Shown: positions 1 to 7,995, counted from the first letter of the stretch. The stretch: 15,252 nt of DNA from Bacillota bacterium (GCA_023387935.1 JAEWHG010000220.1:1-15252); one strand, 5' to 3'. Numbers and translations are program-made. The notes: generated by a model not told the origin, from the sequence alone.

Positions 1-879
1 GTTGTGGCAGAGCTTGTGTACGATAGATTTATTAGAGTACACTGGAATGGTGTAACGGGTGCAAAAGAGTACGAAATTTTCGTTGTAATAGATGATCAAA
101 CTATGGAACTGATAGGATCTACAGAGCTTACATCCTTTGCATATAACGATTTAGAGCCTAAAACTAGATATAAATTTATTGTAAAGGCCGTAGGTGATTT
201 TGGTTCTTCTAAGCCTTCTATGGAGAGTAACACTGTTAGAACTGGTTCTACAGTAGGGCCTCCAGATGAAGATGGCGCTTTAGGAGAGGACACTACTATG
301 TCCAAGTCAGGAAATACAGCAAATGTTGTAATAGGCACTAAGTATAGTGGTAGAGGAGACATAGTAATAGATTTAACTACTGGAGTTCTAGCAGGAAGTC
401 GAGAAGTCGTGATTAGTTTGCCGGCCAGTGTTGTGGTGAATGATGGAAATAGAAACATTCAAGTATTAGGTAGTGATTTTGCTGTTCAGTTTCAGCCTTC
501 AGCGTTTAATGTTGCTACTGTAAGAGAAAATAGCAAAAGATCCGATGCGGGAGTAAGATTTGTAATTAAAACGGATACCGGAAACACACAGGTTCAGTCC
601 GGTAATCAACTATCCAATGTGTATAGTTTAGATGCATCCGTATATGTAGGAAATACTAGTACATCAATAGATTACTTCGCAAAATCGATCAATCTTGTTC
701 TCGATTACGATCTTGATAAAGCTAGTTTGCGAAAGCTTACTAAAGTAGAATTTAATTACTTTAATCCGACCTCTAATTCGTGGCAGTCAGTTGGAGCTTC
801 TACTAGTATGATTGAAGGAGTAGCATCGGGTGAAGTTAGTCGTTTAGGTAGATATACAATTATTGGTAGTAGGAGGTAG
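1..879 (+). CDS. Fibronectin type III surface protein, C-terminal part (5' end outside window)
   Basis: The frame is open from the first base. A GTG exists at base 4, but no ribosome site can be seen and the protein begins directly inside a domain, so the gene almost certainly starts upstream. Residues about 1-80 form a fibronectin type III fold: the HWNGV..AKEYEIF strand, then LEPKTRYKFIVKAV, then the closing strand. A short acidic linker (PPDEDG) leads into a roughly 200-residue beta-rich C-terminal region with DIVIDL, REVVISLPASVV, VRFVIKT, KVEFNYFNPTSNSWQ and a final GRYTIIG strand. That pattern resembles the C-terminal beta domains of SLH-type surface proteins, but I cannot name the family. 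The TAG stop overlaps the ribosome site of the next gene, which argues for one transcript. No membrane segment or LPXTG motif is present, so any anchor must lie in the missing N-terminal part. Exact function unknown. Confidence 0.75.
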   Translation, partial: VVAELVYDRFIRVHWNGVTGAKEYEIFVVIDDQTMELIGSTELTSFAYNDLEPKTRYKFIVKAVGDFGSSKPSMESNTVRTGSTVGPPDEDGALGEDTTMSKSGNTANVVIGTKYSGRGDIVIDLTTGVLAGSREVVISLPASVVVNDGNRNIQVLGSDFAVQFQPSAFNVATVRENSKRSDAGVRFVIKTDTGNTQVQSGNQLSNVYSLDASVYVGNTSTSIDYFAKSINLVLDYDLDKASLRKLTKVEFNYFNPTSNSWQSVGASTSMIEGVASGEVSRLGRYTIIGSRR

Positions 880-883
880 AAAC

Positions 884-2536
884 ATGAAAAAGACATTGAT
901 ACTAATTTTAGCACTAACCTTATTATCTTCTGTTTTTACCTACGGAGATGTTAGAGAGGTGCATAGACAGGGCTTTGTGGAAGGATATTTAAGGGAGCCT
1001 ATAGGAAATACCTTAGAAATAGAGACCTATGAAGGGGAAGTCTATTCCCTTTCTATAAGTCCTGATGCTATTTATACAATTGATTCCCAGTACGTCAATG
1101 CATCTAATTTTATGGCAGGTATGGAGATTTATGCAGAGGTTGAGGGAAGAAGGGTCGTTTATGTAGATGGATATTCTACAAGTAACTTAGGATACATACC
1201 TCCTGGAAGCAAAATAAGAACTGGAAAGGTTGCAAAAATAAATAATAACCAATTCGTATTGAAGCTACCAACAGGTGTTGAGGAAACCTACTTTACTATG
1301 CCAGGCACTGTTATTCTAAGAAATGGAGAAGTTACATCTCTTAGTACTTTGTATGAAGGGGATAGAGTAAAGCTTTATTTTGACGAAATAAATACGAATA
1401 TCATTAGCCGTATTCATATTGAAGGAAACTCTATTCGTATCAATGGATTGTACAAAGGGAAGCTAAACGTGATAGATGGTTTTTCAAATAAAATTACTTT
1501 TAGTGATGTAGAGGTTCTTAATAATGGTGCATGGAAGAAAGGTTCGGCTTCCATTACCATTCCATACAACAGTGACATGCCACTTTATATTGGAGGCTAC
1601 CAAATTTCCTATGATAATTTAAAGTACTATAAAGGAAAAACTGTTTATTTAGCAATGAAGGATTTCTTTGGTAAGGATCAAATTGAAAGAATGGTTGTCC
1701 AGAACCAATATGAAAGCACCTATTCTGATAAAATAGAGGATATTAACTGGTTTACTAGTGGATTTGAATTAAAGAACAATAGAAATATTGGCTTTAATGA
1801 TGGCACTATTGTTATTAAAAATGATAGGTTGGTTGATCCCTATGCTTTAAACGTTAATTCCGATGTTTTCGTTGTAGCAGATGGAAGAGGATTAGAGTCA
1901 AATGCTGACGTAGTATACGTTTTAAATGAGGATATTAACAATTCGAATATAGGTCAGCACTATATTTATGCCGGCAGGATGGATCAAATAGTAGAGGACA
2001 GATTATGGTTAAAGAATTTCTTCTTATTAGAAGAAAATGAGTGGGAATCATTTGACGATGAAAAAGAGCTATTCTTTGACAATGATACAGACATTTACGA
2101 TTTAACGAATAATAAAAAGCTTAGTATAAAAGAGTTTTATAGTGGAAGCTATGCAGTGGATGAAGATTCGGACTATGCTAGAAAAAATCGACTTAAGGAT
2201 TGGCATAGTTATGCTTATACAGATGGAGATAGAATAAGTGCTATCATGGTACAAAAAAATATGGACTCTCTTTTAAAGCAGAGAGTAACCAATGGTTTAG
2301 TTTCTTCTGTTACCGATGATGAATATGTAGGTTGGGGTATTAAAATTACAAATGCTAGAGATTGGAGTAATGCCAAGTCTCAATGGATGGAGAAAAACTC
2401 AGATTTAAATGTTAATTTAGAGAAGGCTTTATTGATAAAAGATGGTAAGCAAATACAGCCATATGATTTAAAGGTAGGAGACCGTATTTACTTAGTACGG
2501 GATGATTTCTACGGTAAAGTGTTGATAGTTAAGTAA
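884..2536 (+). CDS. Secreted protein made of about six tandem beta repeats, function unknown
   Basis: The start is the ATG at 884, behind AGGAGGT (871-877), giving 550 residues; an in-frame upstream GTG lacks a ribosome site. Residues 1-21 (MKK, a hydrophobic run, then TYG) look like a Sec signal peptide. The mature part reads as six loosely similar units at about 30-97, 111-180, 189-274, 281-348, 359-458 and 466-550. Each runs: G-x-V/L-x-x-I, a beta pair, an xI...NG or xI...DG turn, xLxxL or similar, then GDRVxLyfD-like, then a last strand ending in V/I. The best examples are residues 113-167 and 470-548 (VGDRIYLVRDD). There is no SLH domain, lipobox or membrane anchor. Similar units occur in the SLH protein at 4224-6074. 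It lies 4 bases after the upstream stop and 12 bases before the next gene, so one operon is likely. Role in the cell envelope is inferred from context only. Confidence 0.8.
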   Translation: MKKTLILILALTLLSSVFTYGDVREVHRQGFVEGYLREPIGNTLEIETYEGEVYSLSISPDAIYTIDSQYVNASNFMAGMEIYAEVEGRRVVYVDGYSTSNLGYIPPGSKIRTGKVAKINNNQFVLKLPTGVEETYFTMPGTVILRNGEVTSLSTLYEGDRVKLYFDEINTNIISRIHIEGNSIRINGLYKGKLNVIDGFSNKITFSDVEVLNNGAWKKGSASITIPYNSDMPLYIGGYQISYDNLKYYKGKTVYLAMKDFFGKDQIERMVVQNQYESTYSDKIEDINWFTSGFELKNNRNIGFNDGTIVIKNDRLVDPYALNVNSDVFVVADGRGLESNADVVYVLNEDINNSNIGQHYIYAGRMDQIVEDRLWLKNFFLLEENEWESFDDEKELFFDNDTDIYDLTNNKKLSIKEFYSGSYAVDEDSDYARKNRLKDWHSYAYTDGDRISAIMVQKNMDSLLKQRVTNGLVSSVTDDEYVGWGIKITNARDWSNAKSQWMEKNSDLNVNLEKALLIKDGKQIQPYDLKVGDRIYLVRDDFYGKVLIVK

Positions 2537-2548
2537 AGGAGGGATTTT

Positions 2549-4060
2549 TTGAAAAAGGTTGTTTTAATTTTGATGATATTAAGTTTAATTATTGTACCAG
2601 TAAATGTTATTGCTGCCCCTCCAGAGTTTTCAGGCGGTGTCAACAACGAGTATGAATATGAGGAAGTAGTATTTATATCCGGTGAGCCAATAAAATTTGT
2701 AGGCACTGTTACAATGCCGGAAAACTCTATAATGCCCGAAGAAGATGGGAAATCTAAAACCATTAAATATAATTTAAGAAATTTAGTTCCTGAGGATAAG
2801 TCTATAAAGGGTAAATTAAATCGTAGTGTTACATACGTTATAGACTACGATGCTCGAAGTGATAAGGGACAAACCATAGCTCAGATGAGTATTAAAAGCT
2901 ATAGTGAAAGTATAGAAATAGAGGGTGTTAAATTTGAATTAAAGGACTACCAGTTTTCTAAGTCCGATGTTATCGATAACAGACCTGCTGCAGATTTTTA
3001 TACAGGGAATATAACAGGACGTAAGGTGTATACCGTTAATAGAGATGAAGGCGAGGTTATCGTTGATATTACAGGTGGTAGTGTAGGATATGAAAATTTT
3101 TGGGGTGCGACAGAAACTCAAATCATAGATCACGTAATTAGATCACAAAGCGAAACGTCTGACGAAAATGGCGATGCTCAAAGGGATAACTGGCAGGGAA
3201 CCGTGAGAAGTCAGGTTTCCGATAGTATGACAAAAGAGCTTATGTACAGTGAAAACGATGCGAACCTTTCCAGCTTTAATGGAGGGTATATTAGAACAAC
3301 GAATAGTGAAGTAGTTTCTAGATATGAGTATGACCTTCCTTATTTTAATAGAGATGGAGAAAGTACATCTAGAAGAGATCGTGACTCCATATCCTTATCC
3401 AAGGAATTGGTTCCTAAAATTGAAAGGCTAATAGTTCCTAAATTTAGAGATTTAGGTGGACATTGGGCGGAAAGTCATATTAATAAATTATATTCTTTAG
3501 ATGTATTTGATGAAGTATCTACCTTTTTTGTGCCGGATGTACCTATGACTAGGGAAGAATTTACAAGGGCAGTAATGAGAGCCAGTGATATTAGGATAGC
3601 TGAAGAACCTAAGAAAAGAACCAGCTCTAGAAATAAAACTCCGGAGGTTTCCATTTTTGCGGATATATCTGTAGAAGATGCAAATTACCAATATATTAAA
3701 AATGGGGTTGCGAAAGGAATCATTCAAGGCGTGTCTGAAAACAGATTTGCACCTAAGGATTCCTTAACAAGAGCTCAGGCAATTACTGTTATTATTCGTG
3801 CTTTAGGCTTTGAAAGTAAAGCACCTACACCAGGCTATTCAACATCCTTTGCAGACGATAGACTAATACCGGCTTGGGCTAAGGATAGTATTTATATGGC
3901 AAAAGAAATTGGGTTAGTTCAAGGGGATCAGTCAAACAGGGTAAATCCGAATACGGTTTTAACTCGTGCAGAAGCTTCGGCACTCCTTGTAAGATTCTTA
4001 GAGTTTTTAGAAGGAGATTTACAACGGGATTATAGAGAAAATATTATCTTATTTAATTAA
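2549..4060 (+). CDS. SLH-domain surface protein with three C-terminal SLH domains
   Basis: The start is TTG at 2549, five bases after AAAGGAGGG (2535-2543); no ATG fits, and the signal peptide begins exactly there (MKKVVLILMI, cleavage probably after VIA at residue 22). The protein has 503 residues. Residues 23-295 form an unrecognised beta-rich, polar, probably extracellular domain. Three S-layer homology domains follow at about 298-347 (FRDLGGHWAESHI...MTREEFTRAVM), 368-420 (FADIS...GIIQGVSENRFAPKDSLTRAQ) and 433-487 (FADDR...PAWAKDSI...TRAEASALL). SLH triplets normally bind pyruvylated secondary cell-wall polymers, so the protein is expected to sit on the wall with its N-terminal domain outward. 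The first SLH copy is the most divergent. It closes a tight three-gene group and is followed by a hairpin at 4067-4103. The function of the N-terminal domain is unknown. Confidence 0.88.
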   Translation: MKKVVLILMILSLIIVPVNVIAAPPEFSGGVNNEYEYEEVVFISGEPIKFVGTVTMPENSIMPEEDGKSKTIKYNLRNLVPEDKSIKGKLNRSVTYVIDYDARSDKGQTIAQMSIKSYSESIEIEGVKFELKDYQFSKSDVIDNRPAADFYTGNITGRKVYTVNRDEGEVIVDITGGSVGYENFWGATETQIIDHVIRSQSETSDENGDAQRDNWQGTVRSQVSDSMTKELMYSENDANLSSFNGGYIRTTNSEVVSRYEYDLPYFNRDGESTSRRDRDSISLSKELVPKIERLIVPKFRDLGGHWAESHINKLYSLDVFDEVSTFFVPDVPMTREEFTRAVMRASDIRIAEEPKKRTSSRNKTPEVSIFADISVEDANYQYIKNGVAKGIIQGVSENRFAPKDSLTRAQAITVIIRALGFESKAPTPGYSTSFADDRLIPAWAKDSIYMAKEIGLVQGDQSNRVNPNTVLTRAEASALLVRFLEFLEGDLQRDYRENIILFN

Positions 4061-4066
4061 CAGGGG

Positions 4067-4103
4067 CGGGAATATTTTTCTTATGGATAAGAATATATTC
4101 CCG
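4067..4103 (+). terminator. Long hairpin after the SLH gene, without a U-tract
   Basis: CGGGAATAT (4067-4075) pairs perfectly with ATATTCCCG (4095-4103), and TTCTTA (4078-4083) pairs with TAAGAA (4088-4093) around a TGGA loop. It starts six bases after the stop of the 503-residue SLH gene. No U-run follows; TATATAAT (4109-4116) does. It could be a weak terminator, an mRNA 3' stabiliser or a processing site that lowers expression of the downstream gene. The rest of 4104-4210 shows no gene; the TATAAT at 4111 has no convincing -35 partner. Confidence 0.5.
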
Positions 4104-4223
4104 TAGTCTATATAATAGAAAAGTAACAAAATCATTAAGATATTAAAAAGATGAAGGAAAACTAAGGTTTATGTAGAATTATATATTAAATTTGATGTGT
4201 GGAAAAATAGAAGGAGGGAAATT

Positions 4224-6074
4224 ATGAGTAGAACAAAATCTAGAATAATTGTTACTATTATTGCTCTAGTTATCATGCTAAGCAGCACTATGGCCTTTGG
4301 AGATACAATGATTTTTACAGATATTAGTGGCCATTGGGCAAAGGATTATATTGAGGATATTTACAGTCGAAAGATTACAACGGGCTATCCAGATGCAACA
4401 TTTAAGCCACAGGGAAATATTTCTAAGCTAGAGAGCATTGTTATGATTGCAAAGCTTATGGGCTACAGTGATACGGAATCAGCCTATTATATAAATCAAT
4501 ATAAAGAAAAGCTGGAGAAAAATAATATTCCAGCATGGGCTCAAGGGGCTACGGCATACGCTCTTTTCAATGATATTTTATTAGAAAAAGATTTAGCAGA
4601 CCTAGTATCTACTGCTAATCAGACCTATGCTAAGCGTTATGAAGTAGCTACTTATATTGGACGTGTTCTACAGTACGGTGCTGGCGAAAAGATATCAAGT
4701 ATTTATGTTATACCTTACTTAGATGAACTGAGTATACCTGTGGAGGCTGCACCGTATATAGATTTATTATTAAAAAATAATATATTAGATAAATCAAGTA
4801 ATGACGGGAGATTTCTACCTAATAATTTAATAACTAGAGCTGAAGTGTCTAAACTTATTTCTCTATCAGCTAAAATATTAGATAATAAATCCAATGGCAA
4901 TACGACGCCAACCCTTCCTCCTACCGAGGGAAATGTAGATACAAAAACGATTTCAGGAGATATTGATAATATTATTAGAGGCACTAAAAATACTATTTCA
5001 ATTTTAAATGGTAAGGAAAAGTCGGTTTATGACATTGCTGACGATGCAAAAATTACTGTAGACGGTAAAACTGCTACTCTAAGTAAGCTATCCGTAGGGC
5101 AACAAGTAACTGCTAAAGTTGAAAACAATAGAATAGTAGAGTTAAAAGCCACTACAGTTGGAGAAGATATAGAAGGATATTATTATTATTACTTAGATGG
5201 AAAAACACCTAAAGTGTTCATTAAAGACAAAAATGATGATGTAATCAGCTTTGATTTTACCGGCAATACTAAGGTATATCTAATGAATAAATCCGTTAAG
5301 ATTGGAGACCTAAATTTTGGAGATATCGTTACTGTTAAAAGCTTAGATAACAAGGCAATAGAAATAAAAGCTGAGTCTAAGGATAAAATTGTAGAAGGTG
5401 TGGTTGATCACGTAAGCAGTACTAGTAAGGAAGATGTTTTGGAAGTAGTACTAGATGACAAGTCTGTTAAAACCTTTACGATTTCATCAAAGGCTGCTTT
5501 AAAAAGAGATCGTAAATCGGCATCTTTTAGCGACATAAAAGTAGGGGATGAAGTAGAAATTGGTCTAGAGTATGATGCTGTAACATACGTTAATGCTTAT
5601 AGTGTTCAAAGAACAGAAAAGGGATATATTAAAAATATTAGTTTTGGTCAAAAGTCAGAAATAACCATTGAAAAATACGATGGAGATTTGGAAGTATTTG
5701 AAATAACACCGAATACTACAATAAGGATTGAAGATAAGAATGCGAGTATATATGATTTAAGAATAGGATATGAAGTAGAGCTAGAAATGGAAAATGATGA
5801 AGTGTTATGGATGGAAAGCTACCGTAAACTTCAAGGAGTTACGTATCAAGGTAAAGTTATTGATCTGGATTCAAGAAATGATATTATGGAACTTGAAATA
5901 AAAGCTGGCGAAGAAATAGCAATACAAGTAGATAATAACACTATTTACAATGATGAAAAAGGACAGATTATAAGATTAAGAGATATAAATGAAGACGACG
6001 AAATCGTTGTTTATGCAGAGGATAATGGATACTATATCTTGGCAAAGAGAGTGTTTGTTTTAATAAGAAGGTAG
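4224..6074 (+). CDS. SLH-domain protein: three N-terminal SLH domains plus five tandem beta repeats
   Basis: The start is ATG at 4224, five bases after AAGGAGGG (4211-4218), giving 616 residues; the upstream in-frame GTG at 4197 has no ribosome site and would add charged residues before the signal peptide. Residues 1-26 are a Sec signal (IIVTIIALVIMLSS..AFG). The SLH domains lie at about 30-80 (FTDISGHWAKDYIEDIY...GYPDATFKP), 103-152 and 163-220 (RFLPNNLITRAEVSKLI). A Ser/Asn/Thr/Pro-rich linker spans 221-240. Five units of about 70 residues follow at 243-310, 313-384, 389-461, 465-535 and 539-612. Each has a G-x-I/V-x-x-I strand, a central beta pair, an acidic turn, and a closing L/I-x-x-G/D-D-x-V motif (VGDEVEIG, FGDIVTVK, IGYEVELE). 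Predicted to be wall-bound with the repeats projecting outward. The order is the reverse of the neighbouring SLH protein. Specific role unknown. Confidence 0.87.
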   Translation: MSRTKSRIIVTIIALVIMLSSTMAFGDTMIFTDISGHWAKDYIEDIYSRKITTGYPDATFKPQGNISKLESIVMIAKLMGYSDTESAYYINQYKEKLEKNNIPAWAQGATAYALFNDILLEKDLADLVSTANQTYAKRYEVATYIGRVLQYGAGEKISSIYVIPYLDELSIPVEAAPYIDLLLKNNILDKSSNDGRFLPNNLITRAEVSKLISLSAKILDNKSNGNTTPTLPPTEGNVDTKTISGDIDNIIRGTKNTISILNGKEKSVYDIADDAKITVDGKTATLSKLSVGQQVTAKVENNRIVELKATTVGEDIEGYYYYYLDGKTPKVFIKDKNDDVISFDFTGNTKVYLMNKSVKIGDLNFGDIVTVKSLDNKAIEIKAESKDKIVEGVVDHVSSTSKEDVLEVVLDDKSVKTFTISSKAALKRDRKSASFSDIKVGDEVEIGLEYDAVTYVNAYSVQRTEKGYIKNISFGQKSEITIEKYDGDLEVFEITPNTTIRIEDKNASIYDLRIGYEVELEMENDEVLWMESYRKLQGVTYQGKVIDLDSRNDIMELEIKAGEEIAIQVDNNTIYNDEKGQIIRLRDINEDDEIVVYAEDNGYYILAKRVFVLIRR

Positions 6075-6084
6075 GGAAAATATG

Positions 6085-6118
6085 AACAACCCATGGTTAA
6101 ATCATGGGTTGTTTTTTT
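6085..6118 (+). terminator. Rho-independent terminator after the surface-protein cluster
   Basis: AACAACCCATG (6085-6095) pairs perfectly over 11 bp with CATGGGTTGTT (6103-6113), with a seven-base loop and a run of seven T at 6112-6118. It lies 10 bases after the stop of the 616-residue SLH gene. Confidence 0.93.
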
Positions 6119-6130
6119 GCACAATAAAAA

Positions 6131-6166
6131 AGTCCATGACTATTTTGATGGTCATGGGATATTTTT
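6131..6166. terminator. Second hairpin between convergent genes, possibly bidirectional
   Basis: CCATGAC (6134-6140) pairs with GTCATGG (6151-6157), extended by a T-G pair, with a ten-base loop. T-rich sequence follows on the + strand (6161-6166), and an A-run precedes it (6126-6131), which is a T-run when read from the - strand. It can therefore serve either the surface-protein transcript or the convergent transporter transcript. Confidence 0.6.
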
Positions 6167-6170
6167 CTTT

Positions 6171-6206
6171 AAAAAAAGCCTCTAAGGAATGTTCCCTAGA
6201 GGCTTT
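6171..6206 (-). terminator. Terminator of the first NSS transporter gene
   Basis: AAAGCCTCTA (6175-6184) and TAGAGGCTTT (6197-6206) form a 10-bp stem, with an inner GGAA/TTCC. On the - strand the stem is followed by seven T (complement of A 6171-6177). It lies 11 bases downstream of the stop of the transporter gene that ends at 6217. Confidence 0.9.
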
Positions 6207-6216
6207 AAAAGTTTGT

Positions 6217-7584
6217 TTATTTGAAAAGTGGTATAAGACCTGATATTAAAATGTATCCGATAGCTAATGGTGCTATCCATTTAATAATGAACGCCCAAGT
6301 TTTAGCAAGTCCAAATTTGATTTTACCACCATTTGTAGCTTCAGCTAAAGCTTTATCAGTTCCCCATACCCAACCAATAAAGATTGCAAGTGTTAATGCA
6401 GCTAAAGGTAATAAAAGATTATCTGTAATAATACCCATTGAATCAAAGAAGTTAGTACCAGCGATAAACTTAAGGTTACCTAAAACAGGTCCATTAGCTA
6501 ATGAAGAAGGTACACCAATAAGGAATGCAGTAATTCCTAGTCCAATAGTTGCTTTTTTACGATCCCATTTAAATTCATCTACAGTTAATGATACTGCTGC
6601 TTCTAATAAAGAAATAGAAGATGTAACAGCTGCAAATAAAACTAATACGAAGAATAATACTGCAAAGAATGATCCAAAAGGCATTTTAGCAAATACACCT
6701 GGCAATGTGATGAATAAAAGTCCAGGTCCACCAGCTGGGTCAAATCCTAAAGCAAATACTGCTGGTAAAATTGTTAATCCTGCAAGTAATGCGATTACTG
6801 TATCTAATGCAGGAATAATCAGTGAAGACTCTACAAGGTTTTCGTCTTTACCAAGGTAGCTACCGTAAGTAACGATAACACCCATACCAAGGCTTAAGGA
6901 GAAGAATACTTGTCCTAAAGCACTTACAACTACACTCATGCTTAATTTTGAGAAATCTGGTTTTAATAAATATTCAACACCAGCCATAGCGCCTGGAAGT
7001 GTTATAGATCTTATCATTAGAATAACCATCATTATAAATAATCCTGGCATTAATATTTTAGAAGCTTTTTCAATACCACCACTAATACCACCCATAACAA
7101 TACCTAGTGTCAGTAACATAAATATACCATGGTAGATAAGAGGTTCTACTGGAGCACCTATAAAGTTAACGAATACGCTTTCAAGGGTAGCAAGGTCTGC
7201 CGTATTAAATGCACCTGTCAGAGCTGAAATGATGTATTTAATAATCCATCCACCAATAACACTGTAATATGTTACGATTAAGAAAGAAGCTAATACACCT
7301 ATACCGCCAACCCATGCCCATTTTTTTCTAAGCTTTTTGTAAGCACCAACTGGACTTAATTGAGTATTTCTTCCAAGTACAAGTTCCGCCATCATTAAAG
7401 TAAAACCTATTAATAATACTAGTCCAAGATAAATTACTACGAATACGCCACCACCGTTTTGTCCGGCAAGGTAAGGGAACTTCCAAAGGTTACCTAGTCC
7501 AACTGCAGATCCAGCAGCAGCGAAGATAAATCCAAGCTTGGAACCCCACTGGTCTCTTTCTTGTTTTTGATTTAAATCTGTCAT
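6217..7584 (-). CDS. Sodium-dependent transporter, neurotransmitter:sodium symporter (NSS/SNF) family, copy 1
   Basis: A 455-residue polytopic membrane protein with a hydrophobicity pattern of about 11-12 helices, the usual size for bacterial NSS proteins (LeuT, TnaT and MhsT relatives). These couple Na+ entry to uptake of an amino acid. The family signature is clear: GSAVGLGNLWKFPYLA (25-40) in broken helix 1, where A27 and N32 match the LeuT sodium ligands A22 and N27; GQVFFSLSLGMG (224-235) at unwound helix 6; and TSS (321-323) at the Na2 site of helix 8. The outer-gate Arg of LeuT (R30) is Lys35 here, as in some Bacillus homologues. The start follows AGGAGG (7593-7598 complement) by eight bases. 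Copy 2 lies directly upstream. The substrate cannot be read from sequence; a small neutral, hydrophobic or aromatic amino acid is the family expectation. Confidence 0.92.
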   Translation of the reverse strand: MTDLNQKQERDQWGSKLGFIFAAAGSAVGLGNLWKFPYLAGQNGGGVFVVIYLGLVLLIGFTLMMAELVLGRNTQLSPVGAYKKLRKKWAWVGGIGVLASFLIVTYYSVIGGWIIKYIISALTGAFNTADLATLESVFVNFIGAPVEPLIYHGIFMLLTLGIVMGGISGGIEKASKILMPGLFIMMVILMIRSITLPGAMAGVEYLLKPDFSKLSMSVVVSALGQVFFSLSLGMGVIVTYGSYLGKDENLVESSLIIPALDTVIALLAGLTILPAVFALGFDPAGGPGLLFITLPGVFAKMPFGSFFAVLFFVLVLFAAVTSSISLLEAAVSLTVDEFKWDRKKATIGLGITAFLIGVPSSLANGPVLGNLKFIAGTNFFDSMGIITDNLLLPLAALTLAIFIGWVWGTDKALAEATNGGKIKFGLAKTWAFIIKWIAPLAIGYILISGLIPLFK

Positions 7585-7663
7585 AATTTAAACCTCCTAA
7601 AATAATTTTTTAAAATAAATAAATAATGCCAGTGTAAAATAAGAACTGCTGAATAGCTTTTTA

Positions 7664-7672
7664 CACCTCCTT
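7664..7672 (-). promoter_or_regulatory. Orphan Shine-Dalgarno sequence in the leader of NSS copy 1
   Basis: Read on the - strand this is AAGGAGGTG, a near-perfect complement of the 16S rRNA tail, but it lies 79 bases upstream of the start codon. The only start-like codon there, GTG inside the motif, is followed at once by TAA. The true ribosome site (AGGAGG) is separate, at 7593-7598. The leader of NSS copy 2 has the same arrangement. It resembles the STAB-SD elements of Bacillus, where ribosome binding without translation protects the 5' end of an mRNA. It partly overlaps a hairpin arm (7632-7639 with 7659-7666). Confidence 0.45.
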
Positions 7673-7683
7673 AGAGTATTGTA

Positions 7684-7712
7684 TATATAATTAATCCTTT
7701 GATAGTATGAAA
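7684..7712 (-). promoter_or_regulatory. Weak candidate promoter for NSS copy 1
   Basis: On the - strand TTTCAT (7712-7707) and TATATA (7689-7684) are 17 bases apart. Both hexamers match the sigma-A consensus only partly. If real, transcription would start near 7677 and the orphan Shine-Dalgarno would sit at the extreme 5' end of the message. Confidence 0.3.
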
Positions 7713-7718
7713 GGATTA
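7692..7718. repeat. Perfect 9-bp inverted repeat, candidate operator
   Basis: TAATCCTTT (7692-7700) and AAAGGATTA (7710-7718) are perfect inverted arms around a nine-base spacer. The element overlaps the candidate promoter of NSS copy 1. Its core AATCCT...AGGATT reappears at the candidate kal promoter (9690-9722). No T-run follows, so an operator is more likely than a terminator. Confidence 0.45.
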
Positions 7719-7719
7719 T

Positions 7720-7995
7720 TATAAATTAAAAAAATGTGGAATATATATTCAAATAATTTAATAACACATAAATAAAAAAACGAAATAAAAGAATATACAG
7801 ATAATTCATCATGGTCATAAAATTTATAAATTTATAAATACAGATTATATTTCAAAATTATATATATTCAGATAGGAAAATGCAAGTGTTATGTTTTTAA
7901 CAATCGTAATATTCAGTCAAATTACTTCAATTCATATATTTACAAGATTATGAATATATGCATAATTAAAGATAAAATATATTATTTAAACAATT
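7720..7995. other. Gene-free AT-rich stretch between the two NSS genes
   Basis: I find no open frame with a ribosome site on either strand. It is very AT-rich, with short internal echoes such as ATTTATAAATTTATAAAT near 7829-7846. No convincing promoter, riboswitch or mobile-element end is visible. Confidence 0.6.

Noticed and set aside
96..458. Open frame on the - strand opposite the fibronectin gene
   Set aside because: No ribosome site and no recognisable protein; it is a shadow of the + strand gene.
6221..6859. Long open frame on the + strand opposite the first NSS gene, with similar ones at 8141-8722
   Set aside because: They mirror the transporter genes in the opposite frame, lack ribosome sites and have compositions expected from complementing membrane-protein codons. 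The - strand proteins are clear family members.
6217..7584. Lys in place of the conserved outer-gate Arg in the NSS proteins as a novel trait
   Set aside because: As I recall, NSS proteins of Bacillus (YocR/YhdH type) also have Lys here, so it is probably a subfamily feature rather than new.
7631..7672. Leader peptide or attenuator upstream of NSS copy 1
   Set aside because: The orphan ribosome site leads only to GTG-TAA, and the hairpin of 7632-7666 has no T-run, so neither a leader peptide nor a terminator is supported.
7829..7846. Short AT-rich direct repeat that might be an origin or iteron
   Set aside because: It is one isolated echo in very AT-rich DNA, with no DnaA boxes, no replication gene and no further copies.
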